DNA from: Phaeotremella fagi
Lineage: Eukaryota > Basidiomycota > Tremellomycetes > Tremellales > Phaeotremellaceae
Assembly (NCBI GenBank): GCA_001599715.1
Contig: BCHU01000010.1
Location: forward strand, 310,001 to 374,000
Direction: 5' to 3'
Length of the DNA stretch: 64,000 nucleotides
The stretch's first letter is position 1. The number at the start of each line of letters is the position of its first letter. The position numbers were made by a program, and so were the translations under genes. Positions 25,458 through 39,788 of this stretch are shown piece after piece. The notes under the pieces are model-generated. The model saw nothing but the letters and a program-made list of their open reading frames with translations. It was not told the origin of the DNA and did no database searches.

Positions 25458-26642
25458 TCATTCATCCTCATAAGCCTCCGAAGAGCTGTACTCCTGATCA
25501 CGTTCATCCGCATGATAAACAACTTTCTCATCGAATGTGACAGTTCCATCTTTATTATTTCTTCCGATTCCACTCAATTTTTTCCATTCTTCACTGATAG
25601 CATCTAGTTCATCTGAGGAAGTAGATTCTTTTAAAATCGTGGTTGATGATCCCGTCGATAAATCTTCCGTCGTTTCTGTTTCTGTTTCCGTATCTTTATT
25701 GTTACTTCTTGAAGACGGGGTGGTGAGTGAGAGAAGTGAGTTTGAACTTGATGGTTGGTCTCTGTATTGCATGTCACTCCCACCTTCACTGAAATTACTA
25801 TCCCCACTCAATCCCCGAGATTTCTGATTCTCTAAATTCATCTGAGCTATATCACCAGTGGCTAATCTCCAGAATGCATCGATACCAGCTGTCAACCGAC
25901 TCCAACCCCTCGATCGAAATTCTCTGTTTTCAGCAGTAACATAATCTTCCAGTAGACCATCGATTTTTTTTCCGAATTTAGGTAACCCGAATCGACGATG
26001 TTTCGATTTGATTTCATCAACTTGTTCGATTAGTGTTTCGACGTCGTCTTTCCATAGATCTTCTACTGTTTCACACAAGATATGTAATCTGCTGGTAGAT
26101 CGGACTCGTTTCGTTCGATCATGATAGAACTCTTTGAAATCGGTTTCTTCGGTAAAAAGTTCACGTCTGTGATTGACTTCGAACATCGACGGCCGAGAAT
26201 CGGATGTTGAGTCTTCATCGTTTGAAGATGTGTCTTTATCATAGAACGACCGTTTGACGAAGTACCCTTTAAGATTTTTCCTGATCATTCTACATCTGAT
26301 ATAAGTTTGAGCGCCCGGTAAAATACGTTGAAAACTTTCTTGAGTTAAAGCTCTTCTTTTATCTGACATTGAGAAACCACTGCTTTCTTTTCTCAGATTA
26401 ACCAAAACATCGAGGTTTTTGGTTAACGCTTGAAATTGGTCGCTAGCACTTAAACTGCTGTATGAAGCACGAATCTCTTCGATCCTTCCTGTAAAGGTTC
26501 TGAACATTGCGATGATCGTCTCGTCGTCCTCTTGGAGAAATTTTTCTTCGTACTCTTCATAGGTTTTCGGAGCTCTGTTGATGGGATTGGGGCCTTGGCC
26601 TTGAGTTTGAGGGTGACTTTCACTACCACTTGAGGTGTTCAT
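25458..26642 (-). CDS. Orphan paralogue B of a tandem pair (394 residues)
   Basis: Single exon from MNTSSGSESHPQTQGQGP. It shares with paralogue A the blocks RRALTQESFQRILPGAQTYI (A: KRSVLTDESFERVLPAASVY), LCETVEDLWKDDVETLIEQ, VDEIKSKHRRFGLPKFGKKI and LATGDIAQMNLE. It differs in the C-terminus, which is Ser/Thr/Glu-rich with a TETETETTED run. No catalytic motif is visible. The gene has the same orientation as A, and its 5' flank matches that of A, so the unit duplicated together with its promoter. Confidence 0.7.
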   Translation of the reverse strand: MNTSSGSESHPQTQGQGPNPINRAPKTYEEYEEKFLQEDDETIIAMFRTFTGRIEEIRASYSSLSASDQFQALTKNLDVLVNLRKESSGFSMSDKRRALTQESFQRILPGAQTYIRCRMIRKNLKGYFVKRSFYDKDTSSNDEDSTSDSRPSMFEVNHRRELFTEETDFKEFYHDRTKRVRSTSRLHILCETVEDLWKDDVETLIEQVDEIKSKHRRFGLPKFGKKIDGLLEDYVTAENREFRSRGWSRLTAGIDAFWRLATGDIAQMNLENQKSRGLSGDSNFSEGGSDMQYRDQPSSSNSLLSLTTPSSRSNNKDTETETETTEDLSTGSSTTILKESTSSDELDAISEEWKKLSGIGRNNKDGTVTFDEKVVYHADERDQEYSSSEAYEDE

Positions 26643-26724
26643 TCTGTTTTGCTTGATTGAAAGTATTGAAACGTTTCGTTGGAAAAGGGAATATCTTATG
26701 AACAACGTAAGAGATTTATCTTTC

Positions 26725-26850
26725 CAGCCAAATTCACTGGTCTTCTATATCAAGATTTAAGTCCCAGAAAACCCCATCCAAAAAGTCTATGAACAAAGGA
26801 TGACATCAAAGACAATACCGAGATCAGAAGGCTACTTATCAATTTGAACA
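26725..26850 (-). promoter_or_regulatory. Promoter region of paralogue B, similar to that of A
   Basis: Partner of 25265-25440; see that entry for the shared words. Confidence 0.55.
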
Positions 26851-27593
26851 TCATGTCTCTTGATTCATCGGAATAAGTGAAAAAATCTACTTTGCAGATA
26901 TTATCCCTACGAAGGCATTTTAGGTAGAAGCCCCTCAATGGCCGATGGGAAGCCTTCTGCCTTCCTGTGCTGTCGACAGCTTTCTTTCGTGGAGTTAGGT
27001 TATGACTGTTGGTGATTCAATTTCGCTGTCATTCTCGGGTAAATGAGGATACACACGGGAATTCACGGCATCTGATTATTTTTGGGTCGATGGTTGATGT
27101 TGACTTTGGTTTCACTGGACACGACATGGTTGTTTCTTGTTTTAGAAACAATTTAGTATCTGTGTAAAAGATTATTCTAAGGACAAAAGACAGACGGTTT
27201 GGTAGTTCCCTCCCTGGTTGATCTCCAACGTCTTATCTTTGATTGGATTTATTCTTGTTGTCAAAGATTAAAGGTAGACGGGTGGATGGGTGGTTTGAGG
27301 CATTGAAAAAGAATGATCTAGAAGTTGAAAGAGATTTGCCACAATGGGATATAAAGGGGTGGAATGAATAAATAAGTACTCACGCGTGGAGGTGGAGATT
27401 GGTTACGCCAGCGTCATTAGGTGGGAGGAGGTGGTGGTACAGTCAGACATTGATTTCTTATATATCTTATTCTTTTATTTATATCTTTTCTTTCTTCTTA
27501 TTCCTTTCTATCTGAAAGATCTATCAGATACAGATATAGATAGATTACAACAGACTATATTTACATTAACATTCATATCTATACACCCACATC
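26851..27593. promoter_or_regulatory. Intergenic region and CDC48 promoter
   Basis: About 740 bp without coding potential. TATAAA lies at 27350-27355, 239 bp before the CDC48 start, followed by a long T/C-rich leader (27460-27530), common upstream of highly expressed fungal genes. Confidence 0.45.
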
Positions 27594-30974
<3,381 letters not shown>

Positions 30975-31230
30975 ACGTTCATGAGAAAAGAATTATTTGG
31001 GTTGTGCATGTTTCGTAGATTCTAAAATGATATGAATTATGTTTGATTGTTTGATAGGCTTCTGCTTCTAGTGCTGAGTCTTCCTGCTGTGTCTTCTTGG
31101 GCGTTCTGACGTTCGAGCGTTTCTTTACGAAGACTTTGCTAAATGCAAACGAAGACTATGGTTGAAGTGGAAGAATAAGAATGATTACCTTGCTTGATCT
31201 AGCCCCAGTCCAACCACCACAGACCTCAGA

Positions 31231-31764
31231 ATGTCAGATCCAGTAGAAAACGCTGATATCCAACCAGAAGACGACAAATCAACCTGGCAGCTAACCAAGA
31301 TCCCCACCGGTTCATCATTCAAAGATCCACCTTCATCACCATCAACAGCGTGGCCACCTATCCATTCTTCATTCGGGATCGACCATTCGACCAAAGTTGA
31401 TGAAGGAACGAAATCAAACACACGACAGGGTGAAATGATCCTTTTACCGAATGATCATTATTTCATCAAGAAACGACATGAATTGGTTACCATCACTGAT
31501 CGATTACATGATATCAAATCTAACAAGTTAGTCATGAATGATAAAGAGATCAACGGATTGAGATCTAATCTTAAGAGCGTTTTTGGTGATTTGAAAGATA
31601 TATTTGAGGATGAATCGAATTACGATTTTGGAGGTGGTGGTGATACTTCGGTCTTTGGGTTTCATAGGGATGGGTTGGTTAATACTTTAAATAAGGATCA
31701 GGTTCAAGATTGGAAATCCTTTTTTCAAGAGATTGAGAAAGAAAGTGAACATCTCTTGGAATGA
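31231..31764 (+). CDS. Orphan single-exon protein (177 residues)
   Basis: The start MSDPVENADIQPEDDKS opens a hydrophilic protein. Residues 1-70 are Pro/Ser-rich and likely disordered. Residues 70-177 look helical (ILLPNDHYFIKKRHELVTIT, DRLHDIKSNKLVMNDKEING, LKSVFGDLKDIFEDE). No known domain, signal or membrane segment. It lies 256 bp after CDC48 and converges on MTR3, with only 58 bp between the two stop codons. Confidence 0.55.
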   Translation: MSDPVENADIQPEDDKSTWQLTKIPTGSSFKDPPSSPSTAWPPIHSSFGIDHSTKVDEGTKSNTRQGEMILLPNDHYFIKKRHELVTITDRLHDIKSNKLVMNDKEINGLRSNLKSVFGDLKDIFEDESNYDFGGGGDTSVFGFHRDGLVNTLNKDQVQDWKSFFQEIEKESEHLLE

Positions 31765-31822
31765 GTGGTAGTACTAGTTCCTTTCTCTCGTAGAATAAAT
31801 GTTTTACATGCAGAAATCAACT

Positions 31823-32879
31823 TCATTCCTCTGTCGCGCTCTCTAATAGAGCTTCAGCTAGTATCGTATGTGTATCCCTAGAACCAACGACAGCCGTGTC
31901 AATCATCTAAAATGGGAAAGTATCCGCGATCAGCTCCCAGTATTTTTATTTCTAATGATTAACTTACCGAGATAACCTCTTCAATATCTGATTCACCCGT
32001 TAACCATAAATTGGTAATTTTAAATAGAGCAGGCATGTAACCGATCGTTAAATTTGAACCGCTCTTCCCTTCTTCTATTGAATCTGGATCCAATCTCAGA
32101 TCCGTGTTTGAATCCATTTTCGCCTTTTATCAAGTTAGATATGGGAAATCAAGAATTTGACTTACGACGACTGTACCAACACCTAAACCGTTCATTGAGA
32201 TTCCTGCATCTGCAACGGCTGCACTAGCGACTGTGAGACCGGCAGCTAAGACTCCTGAGAGCGTGTCTGATTCCAGAACTAGGATGTAGACGTCAAGTGA
32301 GGATTTGGGGAGTAAATGGAGTTGAAGGGTTGGTAGTAAGAGTTGAGTGAGTAGGGATGATAACGAAGTAGGTTCTGTATCCTAATTCATTTTTTATACT
32401 ATCAGCTTGGGGATTCGTGAGGTAGCGAGATGGGATCTCACTCTTAAAGGTGCTCTTCGGGGATTAGAGGCGAACGGCGCAAATTTAACTTCTAGATTTA
32501 GAGTACCTTGAGGAGAATATGGTGGTGGTTTAGGTCTAGGTCCGTAGCTACAGTAACAGAAAGGAAGAATCAGATATTGGATCTGTTGAAGGAAAGAAGA
32601 CACTTACACTGAACAAGCAATTTTCACTCCTCCAGATTCGATATATCCACTCCCATTAGCTTGAGATATCAATCCAGTTTTCAGATCTATAGGTCTTGGT
32701 TAAAAGATTAAGTGAGATTTGGACTAACAGATAGGTCTGGATTCTTCATTTTTTCGATCGATTCTTTTAGATGAAGATGAGGATGGTCCTGGTCCTGCTT
32801 CAATCTCTGTTTCTTCGGCGTAGATTGGTGGATAGGAGGTTTCGGGGGCTGCTACTCTTCTACGATCGAAGGTTGCCAT
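31823..32879 (-). CDS. MTR3: Mtr3-like RNase PH-fold subunit of the RNA exosome
   Basis: Non-catalytic ring subunit for 3'-5' RNA processing and decay in nucleus and cytoplasm. Start MATFDRRRVAAPETSYPPIY; then, across introns, DLKTGLISQANGSGYIESGG and VKIACSVYGPRPKPP, the RNase PH-fold core pattern seen in Mtr3/EXOSC6. Later come LNLEVKFAPFASNPRRAPLR, LPKSSLDVYILVLESDTLSG, AVADAGISMNGLGVGTVV, LFKITNLWLTGE and a C-terminal HTILAEALLESATEE. No phosphorolytic catalytic residues are expected. About 270 residues with six short introns. RRP46 is the main alternative, but the long N-terminus and SQANGSGYIE fit Mtr3 better. Confidence 0.85.
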
Positions 32880-33511
32880 TGTGGGTGAAAATTGAGAATG
32901 AAAAGATAAAAGTGAAAGTGAAAGTGAAAGGTGAAGGTGAAGAATGTAAATGCTTAACCTTTCCGTTGGATTTTCATGTGGTGAACTCAGAAGTCTTAGG
33001 CAGATGGTTTCGAATTTTGCACGCTGTCTATAACCCCTCTTACATATCAATCACAACCAATTCATCAAAAACAAAAATACATATACACTCCACAAACGAA
33101 TATCGGCAGAAACCAAATCCCAACTCGAACCCAAGTGAAGGACATATATAAAACGAGTTGAAAAAGAATCCCATGCCTAACCATACAAAAATGATATTTT
33201 GTTTAAGTCTAGATCCTCCTGTAGAACTACGTTGGGACGAGTTTTCCTTTCTTATGGGAGGCCCATCGAAGTCACAATAAATACGGGATCACGTACAATT
33301 TGAGGAAAAGAAAAGTTTTTCTTGATGGTGGATTTTATATGTGAGACGTAAGCTACGGTTTGGTACACGTCATTTGTTGTTGTTATTGGTCGGTTGGGCA
33401 AGGTGCTTCGATGATTTTTTGGGCTTAGCTTTATTGTTCAATTTAACTTTTCGATCTCGAGATTATATTCATCTCATTCTGATCTTCTGCTTGTTCAGGA
33501 CACTAGCGGTC
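32880..33511. promoter_or_regulatory. Divergent intergenic region between MTR3 and the ADCK1-like gene
   Basis: About 630 bp. It contains GTGAAA-type hexamer repeats (32905-32940) just upstream of MTR3. The open frame extends left of 33512 without ATG (start codon TTG/GTG), so the downstream end may be 5' UTR. No gene seen. Confidence 0.4.
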
Positions 33512-35832
33512 ATGTCGATAATGGTATCAACGTCCGCTGGACGCTCGATGCGGAGTCTCACACGAGCGCTACGAAGCTCCTCGAGAAGGGAATTGTCGAC
33601 GCAATGTACTCTTTCGAGGTATCCCTCGTCCTTGTCGTCTGTGCGATTTGGCGTTGCTCAAGACTTTAACCCAGTACTGTCGACAAGAACATTGCATGGG
33701 ATACTGAAAACCCAACGAATATCACCGATCTCATCTGTCACACGACCTCAACGAAATTTTCATTCTTCAGTGATACGTCGAAATCCCCTCGAAGCACCAT
33801 CGATAGCTCTTCCATCGACTGACGCCTCTATACCCAAACCACGAAAATCTATCAGAAGACTACGCAATCTCTTGATAACCCTGGTACTCCTTACAATCCT
33901 CTACAACACATATTCACCATTTCGACATGCAGCCTTAGCCGGCGTTCGATGTGCGAGATTAATGGAAGCCGTGATCTTAGATGTGTTAGATTATAAATCT
34001 ACTTTCGCCAAGGAAACTATATTAGGTGATAACGGGACTAGGGAGCTTGATGAGGAAGAGAGAAAATTACGACGTAAGAATCGAAGGGAATGTCATCAAA
34101 GAAGTGCTGAAAGGATGTTGGCTGCGTTGAAGAAGAATTCTGGAATTTACGTGAAATTAGGTCAACATGTTGCAGCGGTTCAGGTTTTACCTAAAGAATG
34201 GACCCAGACTATGAGACCTTTACAGGATCAATGTTTCCCAACACCTTTAGAAGATATTGATGAGATGTTGATCAAAGATATGGGACTTGGGATAAACGAT
34301 TTATTCGTCAATTTCGATCCGATGCCTATTGGTGTAGCTTCTTTAGCTCAAGTTCATCGTGCGACCGATAGAAGAACTGGTCAACCTGTAGCTGTAAAAG
34401 TTCAACACAGTGATTTAGAAGAATTCGCTAAAGTCGATATTGCAACCGTTAATTTCGCTATCCATTTGGTTAAATACGTTTTCCCCGATTTCGAATTTTC
34501 TTGGTTAGGTGAAGAAATGAATGAGATGTTACCTTTAGAAATGGATTTCAGACATGAGGCGAGTAACTCGAATAAATGTAGACGACAGTTTAGTCATTTG
34601 AAGGGTAAAACTAGTTTGTATTTGCCCAATATACTTTGGGCGGATCGGAGATGTTTAGTGATGGAGTATATTGATGGTAAACGGGTCGACGATTTGGTAT
34701 ATCTGAAAGATCATGGGATCGATCGTAATCAAGTTTCACAGGAGTTGTCTAGGTGAGTCAGGGTTTCTCAAGGAGTAAATCTTTATTGACAATCGTCGAC
34801 ATAGAATATTCTCACAAATGGTCTACATCAACGGATACTTCCACGCCGATCCCCATCACGGAAACCTCTTAATCCGACCCAAAGCAAAAACCTCTTCTTC
34901 ACCTTTCAACTTTGACGTCTGTCTTTTAGATCATGGACAATATTTCGATATCCCCGATGATTTACGTGTGAATTATGCACGATTCTGGTTATCACTCTTA
35001 ATGCCAGCTTCTGAAAAAACTAATGCTAAACGAAGGAAATATGCGAAATTGGTTGGGAACATTGATGATGATATGGTGGGTTGAAACCTTTGACTTTGAC
35101 TGATTATTAGTACCCTATCTTGGAGTCGGCCATTACAGGTAGAATAGGGATAACAGACGAGGACGATTCAGACGCCAGTTCAAATTCGGATAAACCCAAG
35201 TCATTATTGGATTCGTCAAAAATGGGTTCAAGTAAGACTGATATCGATAAATTGAGAAATGCGATGATGGAACGTGAGGGATTGTTAGTTGATGTATTCG
35301 AGTTGTTGAGAACTGTACCCAAGTGAGTTGTTTGATTTTTTTGTTTCACAAACATCTAACTCTACTGTTATAGACGATTACTTATGATATTGAAATTGTC
35401 TGATTTACAGCGGTAAGCTGAATGAATCGATTCCAAGCTGACACCCTCTAGATCACTCGACCAAAGTCTCTCAACAACACACGGCGAAACAAGGATATTC
35501 GTAATAGTAGCCCGGTACTGCACCAAAGCAGGTAAGTAATCCACCAAACCCTCGTCACATCGTATCAAACCCAACAACTAACCACCGAAAAAACAGTATG
35601 GCAAGACGACTTAAAAACCTTCAAAGACAAATACACCTCCTCCGGTCTGACCCTCAACCTATTCCGAAATTTCATCATCTCGTTAAGTCAATATACGTAT
35701 TTCAACACTTCGTTGAAATTGGTCGAGATGGGGATGGATTTACGGGCTAGGTTCGTTAAGTTTAGATTGTTTTTACGGGGGCTTGGACGAGGGGGTTTTG
35801 GAGAGGCTGAGAGGGAGATGGCGGGGTTGTAG
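33512..35832 (+). CDS. MCP2: ADCK1/Mcp2-like atypical kinase of mitochondria (UbiB/ABC1 family)
   Basis: Mitochondrial inner-membrane protein linked to lipid or coenzyme Q homeostasis. The N-terminus is basic and Ser/Arg-rich without acidic residues (SAGRSMRSLTRALRSSSRRE), a presequence-like leader, and a hydrophobic helix (LLITLVLLTILYN) follows. UbiB motifs are clear: YVKLGQHVAA (KxGQ), VASLAQVHRA, PVAVKVQH (Lys), EMDFRHEASN, CLVMEYIDG, NGYFHADPHHGNLL and VCLLDHGQYF (the DxG metal site here reads DHG, as in this subfamily). About five introns. The exon at 35120-35326 is charged and may be lineage-specific. The start at 33512 is the first ATG of the presequence frame; the open frame extends further left. 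Confidence 0.88.
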
Positions 35833-36161
35833 GTGTCGATGTTGGGTTGGTTTTTCTTGGTTGTATTGGGTTTTTTGGATGCATTTGCATGGGTTTGTGG
35901 AGTTTGGGTGTTGGTATGTTTTCGTGTTCTTGAATGTCTTTTCTGGTTGCAAATAGAGAATCACACGATAAATATTAGCAATCAATAACAGTCTTGGGAA
36001 GGAGAATCATCACGCATGCGCAATGGAATCGCTAATTCAAGGTGGAAGCTGGAATTGTATACATTTCGTCTTCTCCGCCTCTACCCCTGTCTCCTCATCA
36101 TTAATACTCCTACCCCTTCCACTAAAAAAGCTGATACATCATGAAAACCCTTCCTAATCAA
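35833..36161. other. Intergenic stretch between converging genes
   Basis: The 3' flanks of the ADCK1-like gene (+) and TOM22 (-) meet here. No further gene or repeat seen. Confidence 0.4.
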
Positions 36162-36667
36162 CTAGAAACCTGGAGGCAAAACACCTTGAGATTGACCTTG
36201 TTGAGGACCGCCGAGAAGCTGTCAAGTGAATTAGTTAAATTGCCATCAAACAAAAAACCCAGCAAATAACTAACCTGTTGTTGACCAGCTGATTGCATCT
36301 GTAACTCCCTCTCCTGTTGAACGATCCTAGCTTCATCCTCAATAGCCAAAGCCAAAGGCAGTCCAACCAACAAAGCGCTAGTCGTCAAAATCCAAGCTAA
36401 CCCACCAACATTCTTCAACCCCCACCAAGACCAAGCCTTCCCAGCCGTGAACGAGTTGACCAATTGAATACGTGTTTTAGGTGGGATGATATCTTTCAAC
36501 GCTTGGATTCGTTCCAGATAAGTTTCTTTGGAGATGTCGAATTCTTCGTCGTCGAATTCGGAGAGATTAGATTCTTCAGAGTTGACACTGGAACTATCGT
36601 CGTCTGTCCATTCTTCGGTTTTGGAGGGGTTGATCTCTGTCTCTGGGACTTCTTCTACTAAGACCAT
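36162..36667 (-). CDS. TOM22: Tom22 subunit of the mitochondrial outer-membrane translocase
   Basis: Receptor and organiser of the TOM complex, tail-anchored in the outer membrane. MVLVEEVPETEINPSKTEEW is followed by an acidic cytosolic domain (about 45 residues of D/E/S), then ETYLERIQALKDIIPPKTRI, the hallmark stretch of Tom22, an aromatic-rich KAWSWWGLKNVGGLAWILTT helix and the membrane span around TSALLVGLPLALAIE. The short Gln-rich intermembrane-space tail ends QGQSQGVLPPGF from a second exon (acceptor just after 36220). About 150 residues, the expected size. The IPP-Pro motif and length make this call strong. Confidence 0.93.
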
Positions 36668-36964
36668 TGTGATGTGATGTGTTTGATTTGAGTTTGAGTT
36701 TGAGTTGAATAAAATCAAAAATGACGAGACGGATGGAATTGAAATTGTTCGATGGAATCTGGGGTTACGTAAGAGATTTAACCATGCATTTTAAACAGGG
36801 GCTCGAATAAATATATCCAACAGCACCTCCACGTTCCTCGTCTCCATTCAGTCACTATTTCAACCTCAAATTCAACATTCCACAAATACCCCCCATCTTA
36901 CCCATCATAAAACTACACAGTGGCCCCGATAGGTATCCCCAATCAGCAATCAGAGTTACAACCA

Positions 36965-38110
36965 ATGTCAGCTCTCCATTCAGCCGTAGGTGCTCTCGTT
37001 GGACTGGCCATCAGTCACCTAGCTAACACCCATCCAGATCACCTCCATCACCCATAACATCCCTTCAATTCTCAGAGATCCAGCCGTCGCTCTCATAGGA
37101 GAAAAATGCTATACCGTCCTAGTCTATGACTTCGATGTCACCAATGTTGAATGTCTTAAATACGCTTTATCAAAGGGATTGGGATTCGGGATTGTGCTTG
37201 GTGGTGGTATTGTCAAGATACCTCAGGTGAGATCAGCTGTTGGTATTTCGGTAGCTTTAAGCTGACTCTCTTCCAGATTATCAAGATTGTATCCAGTCGC
37301 TCAGCTAGAGGATTGTCTCTACCAGCATATGTGAGTAGCTTTTCCTCACTGGCGTCTCCAGAGCGAAAGCTAATCCCACCAGATCCTCGAAACAGCTTCC
37401 TACGCTATATCTCTAGCTTACGCTTCAAGAAATAAATTCCCGTTTTCGACATACGGAGAAAATTTCTTCTTAACCATTCAAAACGTCATCATCACCCTTT
37501 TAATCATTTACTTTTCCGGTCCAGGGGGTGCAAAGAAATCTTTATCCGGATCTCCAGGGTCGAGTAACATCGGCAAAGTCGTCGCTGGACTTGCTGTTAC
37601 CGCTGTTACTGGTGTAGTTCTTTGGTCAGAAGATCTATGTCCACCAAACATGCGTAAGTAGAATTACCAACGGTCCAATATCAAACTAACACCCCCCGAA
37701 ATCCAGTCCAACTCCTTCAAGCAGTCACATTACCTTTATCCCTACTATCCAAAGCCCCTCAAATCGCAACAAACTATCGAAACAAATCAACAGGCAACCT
37801 CTCAGCTTTCGCAGTCTTCAACGCCCTCCTCGGCTGTCTAGCTAGATTATTCACAACCAAACAAGAAGTCAACGATCCTTTGATCTTCTGGGGATTCTTC
37901 GGTGCAGCAGTGTTGAACGCCGTTCTTGCTGGTCAAATGATTTATTATTGGAAGAATTTAGATGGTCGAACGGGTGGTTCTGGATCCGGTTCGGGGACAC
38001 CTGCAAGACGAAAATCTGCTGTTGAAGAGCATGTTGTTGCTAGTCCTATCATGTCTAGTTTCGAGGAGGGAACTGGTGGTACGAGGAGATGGCAGAGGAA
38101 GGTAGACTAG
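36965..38110 (+). CDS. MPDU1: MPDU1/Lec35-like PQ-loop protein for dolichol-linked sugar use
   Basis: ER membrane protein required for use of mannose- and glucose-phosphate-dolichol in N-glycan and GPI synthesis. Two PQ loops are visible: IVLGGGIVKIPQIIKIV with SRSARGLSLPAYILETASYA, and SLLSKAPQIATNYRNKST with GNLSAFAVFNALLGCLAR. Seven membrane segments are expected, the usual fold. The first exon is 21 nt (MSALHSA), and five more exons follow. The C-terminus is Ser/Gly-rich (GGSGSGSGTPARRK) and longer than the human protein. It is separated from the divergent TOM22 by 297 bp. Confidence 0.88.
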
Positions 38111-38523
38111 GTTCGTGCTTTACATCTCGGATGCATTTCTTTTTGCTTTCAACTCAAGATTGGTTAAGCCATCTTCAAGAACGATTCCTCCATGATCTCA
38201 AGGTCGTGGTTCAGTGAGTCCGTGCGTGAAACTGTCGAAGATCATTTCTTTTTCCTCCGAGCGATTAATTCTAGCATTCATCAATCCAAACTTCCAGCTC
38301 GATTCTTTCTTTTCTTCAGTCGTTAATCGAGCAACGACGGAAAGATAAAAAGAAATTCTGAGCTGAGACCCCATAACTTCGACGTCTATCCTACGGAGAA
38401 GACGTATATCCATTGAAAAGTCATCTCGAGTCAATTCGTTCCAAAACTCGTAAGTCTGCTAATCGATTGGTTTTCCTCGTGGCTAGCTGACAATTGATAG
38501 GTGTCGAGGATAAATTCTCGGGG
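38111..38523. other. Intergenic stretch and probable 5' leader intron
   Basis: No gene seen. A GTAAGT donor near 38450 and a GATAG acceptor near 38500 flank about 50 nt with a CTGAC branch site just before the next start, suggesting a leader intron. Confidence 0.35.
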
Positions 38524-39501
38524 ATGTCACCGTCATTCTGGGATCACTCCGCGTATCCATACAAAGGTCCAGAAAGTCTGAACGACAACAGACTCTCTAC
38601 AAGAGAAAGATCATCAAATTCTTCAAGAAGAGAGTTCAACGCTAACCCTCAAGACAACTATCCATCTCGTCCTCCAAGATCCCCAATCACCTATCCGAAC
38701 AATGTAACATTGGGTCGAACAAATCAACAAAGACCCTCTCCAGCGTACCATCAAAAACCCCTCCCACCCCTCCAAGAATCCAAATCAAGATCTAACCAAA
38801 GCCCCAAGAAACCCGAGTTCAGTCAAATAATGACTAATTTCAAAAAACCAACTTACTCTGGTTCTGTTTCTGGTACCGGTAGTGGTAGCTCTACCGGGGG
38901 GAATGTCCCAATTCGACCACCTAGGATTGGTGGATATTCGAAAAGAGATCAGTTGGGTTCGGTTGAAGAATCTTGGGGACCTAGAACTGATCAGAAGACT
39001 GTTTATGGGTTGTTTCAACCTGAGGAGGAACCGCCGAGTCCTACTTCCCCTTTCATAAAGGTTGGTGCGTATGGTGGTCCTGGACAACGGATTGGTGGTA
39101 TCCAAACCGACTCTCATCGTTCCCGTCAATCAAATGATGGGTCACAGGAAGATGTTATATCGTCAAGAAGATCTCACTCTCCACATCGAAAGCACGAAGA
39201 ACTTAGGTCAAATTCATCAGCGTCCCATCGAGCAGTATACGAAAGTTCCATCTCCGACAACGAGTCGATCATCGAAATCCCCCGTGAACCTTCACCACTG
39301 ATTTCGATCATTTCGCAGAATCCTGAAATGTTCATCGAAGATAAAGACGAGGTTGAGGATGATTTATCTGAACGTCTTTGGCCTTCGGACGACGACGACG
39401 ACGACGGGGTTTATCAAAGTAGATGGACTGTTGAGAGGATGAGGGAGGAGTTGAACTTACTCAACGTTTCTGAGGAGATGAGACGGATGATGGAAGAGTG
39501 A
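38524..39501 (+). CDS. Disordered orphan protein (325 residues)
   Basis: Single exon from MSPSFWDHSAYPYKGPESL. The protein is Ser/Pro/Arg-rich and disordered, with polyproline-type stretches (PSRPPRSPITYP; PLPPLQESKS), an SGTGSGSSTGG linker and charged DDDDDDGVY near the C-terminus. The tail is a predicted helix (TVERMREELNLLNVSEEMRR). No catalytic domain recognised. The SH3-ligand-like PPxP motifs hint at a signalling or scaffold partner, which is inference. Confidence 0.55.
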   Translation: MSPSFWDHSAYPYKGPESLNDNRLSTRERSSNSSRREFNANPQDNYPSRPPRSPITYPNNVTLGRTNQQRPSPAYHQKPLPPLQESKSRSNQSPKKPEFSQIMTNFKKPTYSGSVSGTGSGSSTGGNVPIRPPRIGGYSKRDQLGSVEESWGPRTDQKTVYGLFQPEEEPPSPTSPFIKVGAYGGPGQRIGGIQTDSHRSRQSNDGSQEDVISSRRSHSPHRKHEELRSNSSASHRAVYESSISDNESIIEIPREPSPLISIISQNPEMFIEDKDEVEDDLSERLWPSDDDDDDGVYQSRWTVERMREELNLLNVSEEMRRMMEE

Positions 39502-39788
39502 GGAAGGGCTTTGGGTCATTGATCTCATTCCTTAGGTTCTTTTTCCTCCTTTTTCAGCTATTCTTTTCTTTTTTCCGTTTAGACAGGCGACCAGTTCGTG
39601 TTACATTCATTCATGATTATTTCTTAGTTGATACCTTCTTGTCTTCTGTATTCTATGAACCGTAGCATGTCGTTTAGATTCAGTAGGAGCGCTTGTCAAG
39701 CTTTGCGAACCAAGTCAGTGTCAACGAACGAATTTTGGGGTCTCTACCGCCAGTAAGCTAAAAATCTAAATTTGAGATACATGAAAAT

